Shown here piece after piece: positions 33,978 to 34,592 of a stretch of DNA of 34,592 bases; the stretch's first letter is position 1; each line of letters starts with the position of its first letter. Both the position numbers and the translations under genes were made by a program. The stretch is taken from contig NZ_QNUF01000040.1 in the NCBI RefSeq assembly GCF_003385455.1, positions 1 through 34,592 on the forward strand, read 5' to 3'. Source of the stretch: Chryseobacterium rhizosphaerae. GTDB taxonomy: Bacteria; Bacteroidota; Bacteroidia; Flavobacteriales; Weeksellaceae. The notes below the pieces were generated by a model, which saw nothing but the letters and a program-made list of their open reading frames with translations, had not been told where the DNA came from and did not search any database.

Positions 33978-34008
33978 TATTTATTAATAGTTTATTTTAA
34001 TTTGAAAA

Positions 34009-34592
34009 TTATCTGAAGCCTCCGCTACCTCCGGATCTCATGCCGCCTCCGCCGCCAGATCCACCTCTGAAGCCACCGCCTCCGGAATTGAAACCACCAC
34101 TTGATCTGAAGCCTCCTGAATCATTAGATCTGAAACCTCCGCTGTTATTATATCTTGGTTGTTGATTATATTCAGGTCTTGGTTGTGGAGAAGAATTACG
34201 GAATCCTCCAGAATTTCCTTGTCTGAATCCACCATTAGTATTAGAATCTCTGAAGCCTCCGGTATTTCCTTGTCGGAATCCTCCATTGGTATTAGAACCT
34301 CTGAAACCTCCGGTATTTCCCTGTCTGAAGCCTCCATTAGTATTGGAATCTCTGAAACCATTGTTACTGCCGTTTCTGAAACCTCCTGTGTTACTTGGTC
34401 TGTAAACATTATTGGTTACCCCAGGATTACCAACGAATCCTCTTCCATCAGCACCACTTCTTCTGTATGCCGGTCTGTTGTAGTAACCACCACCCCAGTA
34501 GCCTCCTCCATAGCCCCAATATGGGTTACCATAGTATCCACCCCAGAATGGATCATAATATCCGCCCCAGTAAGGACTTCCCCAGCCAATAG
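34009..34592 (-). CDS. Glycine-rich repeat protein, C-terminal part (cut by the window end)
   Basis: An open frame enters from the right edge and ends in TAA at 34009-34011, giving at least 194 residues with no start inside the window. It begins with a Trp/Tyr/Gly-rich segment (GWGSPYWGGYYDPFWGGYYG), then carries three 17-residue repeats GGFR(D/G)SNTNGGFRQGN(T/S) and ends in a Gly/Ser/Arg/Phe-rich tail GSGGGGGMRSGGSGGFR. Such low-complexity ends occur in Flavobacteriia surface lipoproteins, but the N-terminus is needed to place it. Synonymous third-base changes between repeat units confirm this as the coding frame. The FadL-like gene starts 31 bases downstream. Confidence 0.85.
   Translation of the reverse strand, partial: IGWGSPYWGGYYDPFWGGYYGNPYWGYGGGYWGGGYYNRPAYRRSGADGRGFVGNPGVTNNVYRPSNTGGFRNGSNNGFRDSNTNGGFRQGNTGGFRGSNTNGGFRQGNTGGFRDSNTNGGFRQGNSGGFRNSSPQPRPEYNQQPRYNNSGGFRSNDSGGFRSSGGFNSGGGGFRGGSGGGGGMRSGGSGGFR
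34200..34360 (-). repeat. Three 51-base tandem repeats within the glycine-rich gene
   Basis: A 51-base unit encoding GGFR(D/G)SNTNGGFRQGN(T/S) is repeated about three times in frame, with partial units on both sides. Copies differ mainly at third codon positions, so the array is old enough to have drifted under selection on the protein. Confidence 0.8.

Noticed and set aside
34038..34409. 123-residue minus-strand frame rich in Glu, Ser and Val
   Set aside because: It is an out-of-frame reading of the glycine-rich repeat gene; substitutions between repeats fall on third positions of the other frame.

Overview
The window is an ordinary chromosomal stretch from a member of the Flavobacteriia, most likely Chryseobacterium or a close relative. 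The evidence is low GC content with A/T-rich spacers, three secreted proteins with type IX secretion (T9SS) C-terminal sorting domains, Bacteroidetes-type promoter elements (TTTG / TAnnTTTG), a fused alpha-beta keto-acid dehydrogenase E1, and an EndoF1/EndoH-like GH18 enzyme of the kind known from Elizabethkingia. The genus is inferred from protein character, not from a marker gene. I see no rRNA, tRNA, CRISPR array, prophage or intact insertion sequence.

Layout. 1-233: heptanucleotide array, a GC-rich structured element and a terminator. 234-3781: fatty-acid module, with acyl-CoA dehydrogenase plus a small membrane-anchored protein on minus, divergent from a long-chain acyl-CoA synthetase on plus. 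3782-4560: non-coding tract with REP-like hairpins and three copies of a ~170-217 bp repeat. 4561-6438: two-gene operon of a Nif3/DUF34 protein and a COG1579-type coiled-coil protein whose zinc-ribbon cysteines are gone. 6628-7657: voltage-gated K+ channel with a C-terminal zinc ribbon, followed by a 52-residue membrane protein. 7756-13546: two paralogous T9SS-secreted FN3 proteins. 13879-18546: DNA polymerase III alpha with a fused N-terminal proofreading exonuclease and an eroded PHP metal site. 19115-21256: T9SS-secreted subtilisin-like protease. 21332-23404: E1 alpha-beta fusion. 23612-24640: bestrophin-type channel. 24693-26535: Lrp/AsnC regulator divergent from a methionine gamma-lyase-like PLP enzyme. 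26572-27576: family 2 glycosyltransferase. 27837-29120: lipoprotein GH18 endoglycosidase with a ricin-type lectin. 29764-30927: RlmL-like rRNA methyltransferase. 31064-32505: coupled SAM methyltransferase and ZIP metal transporter. 32574 to the end: FadL-type outer-membrane protein and the C-terminus of a glycine-rich repeat protein.

How the genes relate. Most transcription units hold one or two genes and are bounded by clear hairpin terminators. Two themes recur: fatty-acid uptake and activation or oxidation (FadL-like porin, acyl-CoA synthetase, acyl-CoA dehydrogenase), and secreted or surface macromolecule degradation (protease, glycan-cleaving GH18, FN3 adhesin-like proteins). I found no convincing new multi-gene defence or mobile system. 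The points most worth following are the DnaE exonuclease fusion with its degenerate PHP site, the cysteine-free COG1579 protein beside Nif3, promoters that sit so close to start codons that the mRNAs may be leaderless, two very small membrane-protein genes, and the dispersed-repeat-like intergenic elements.
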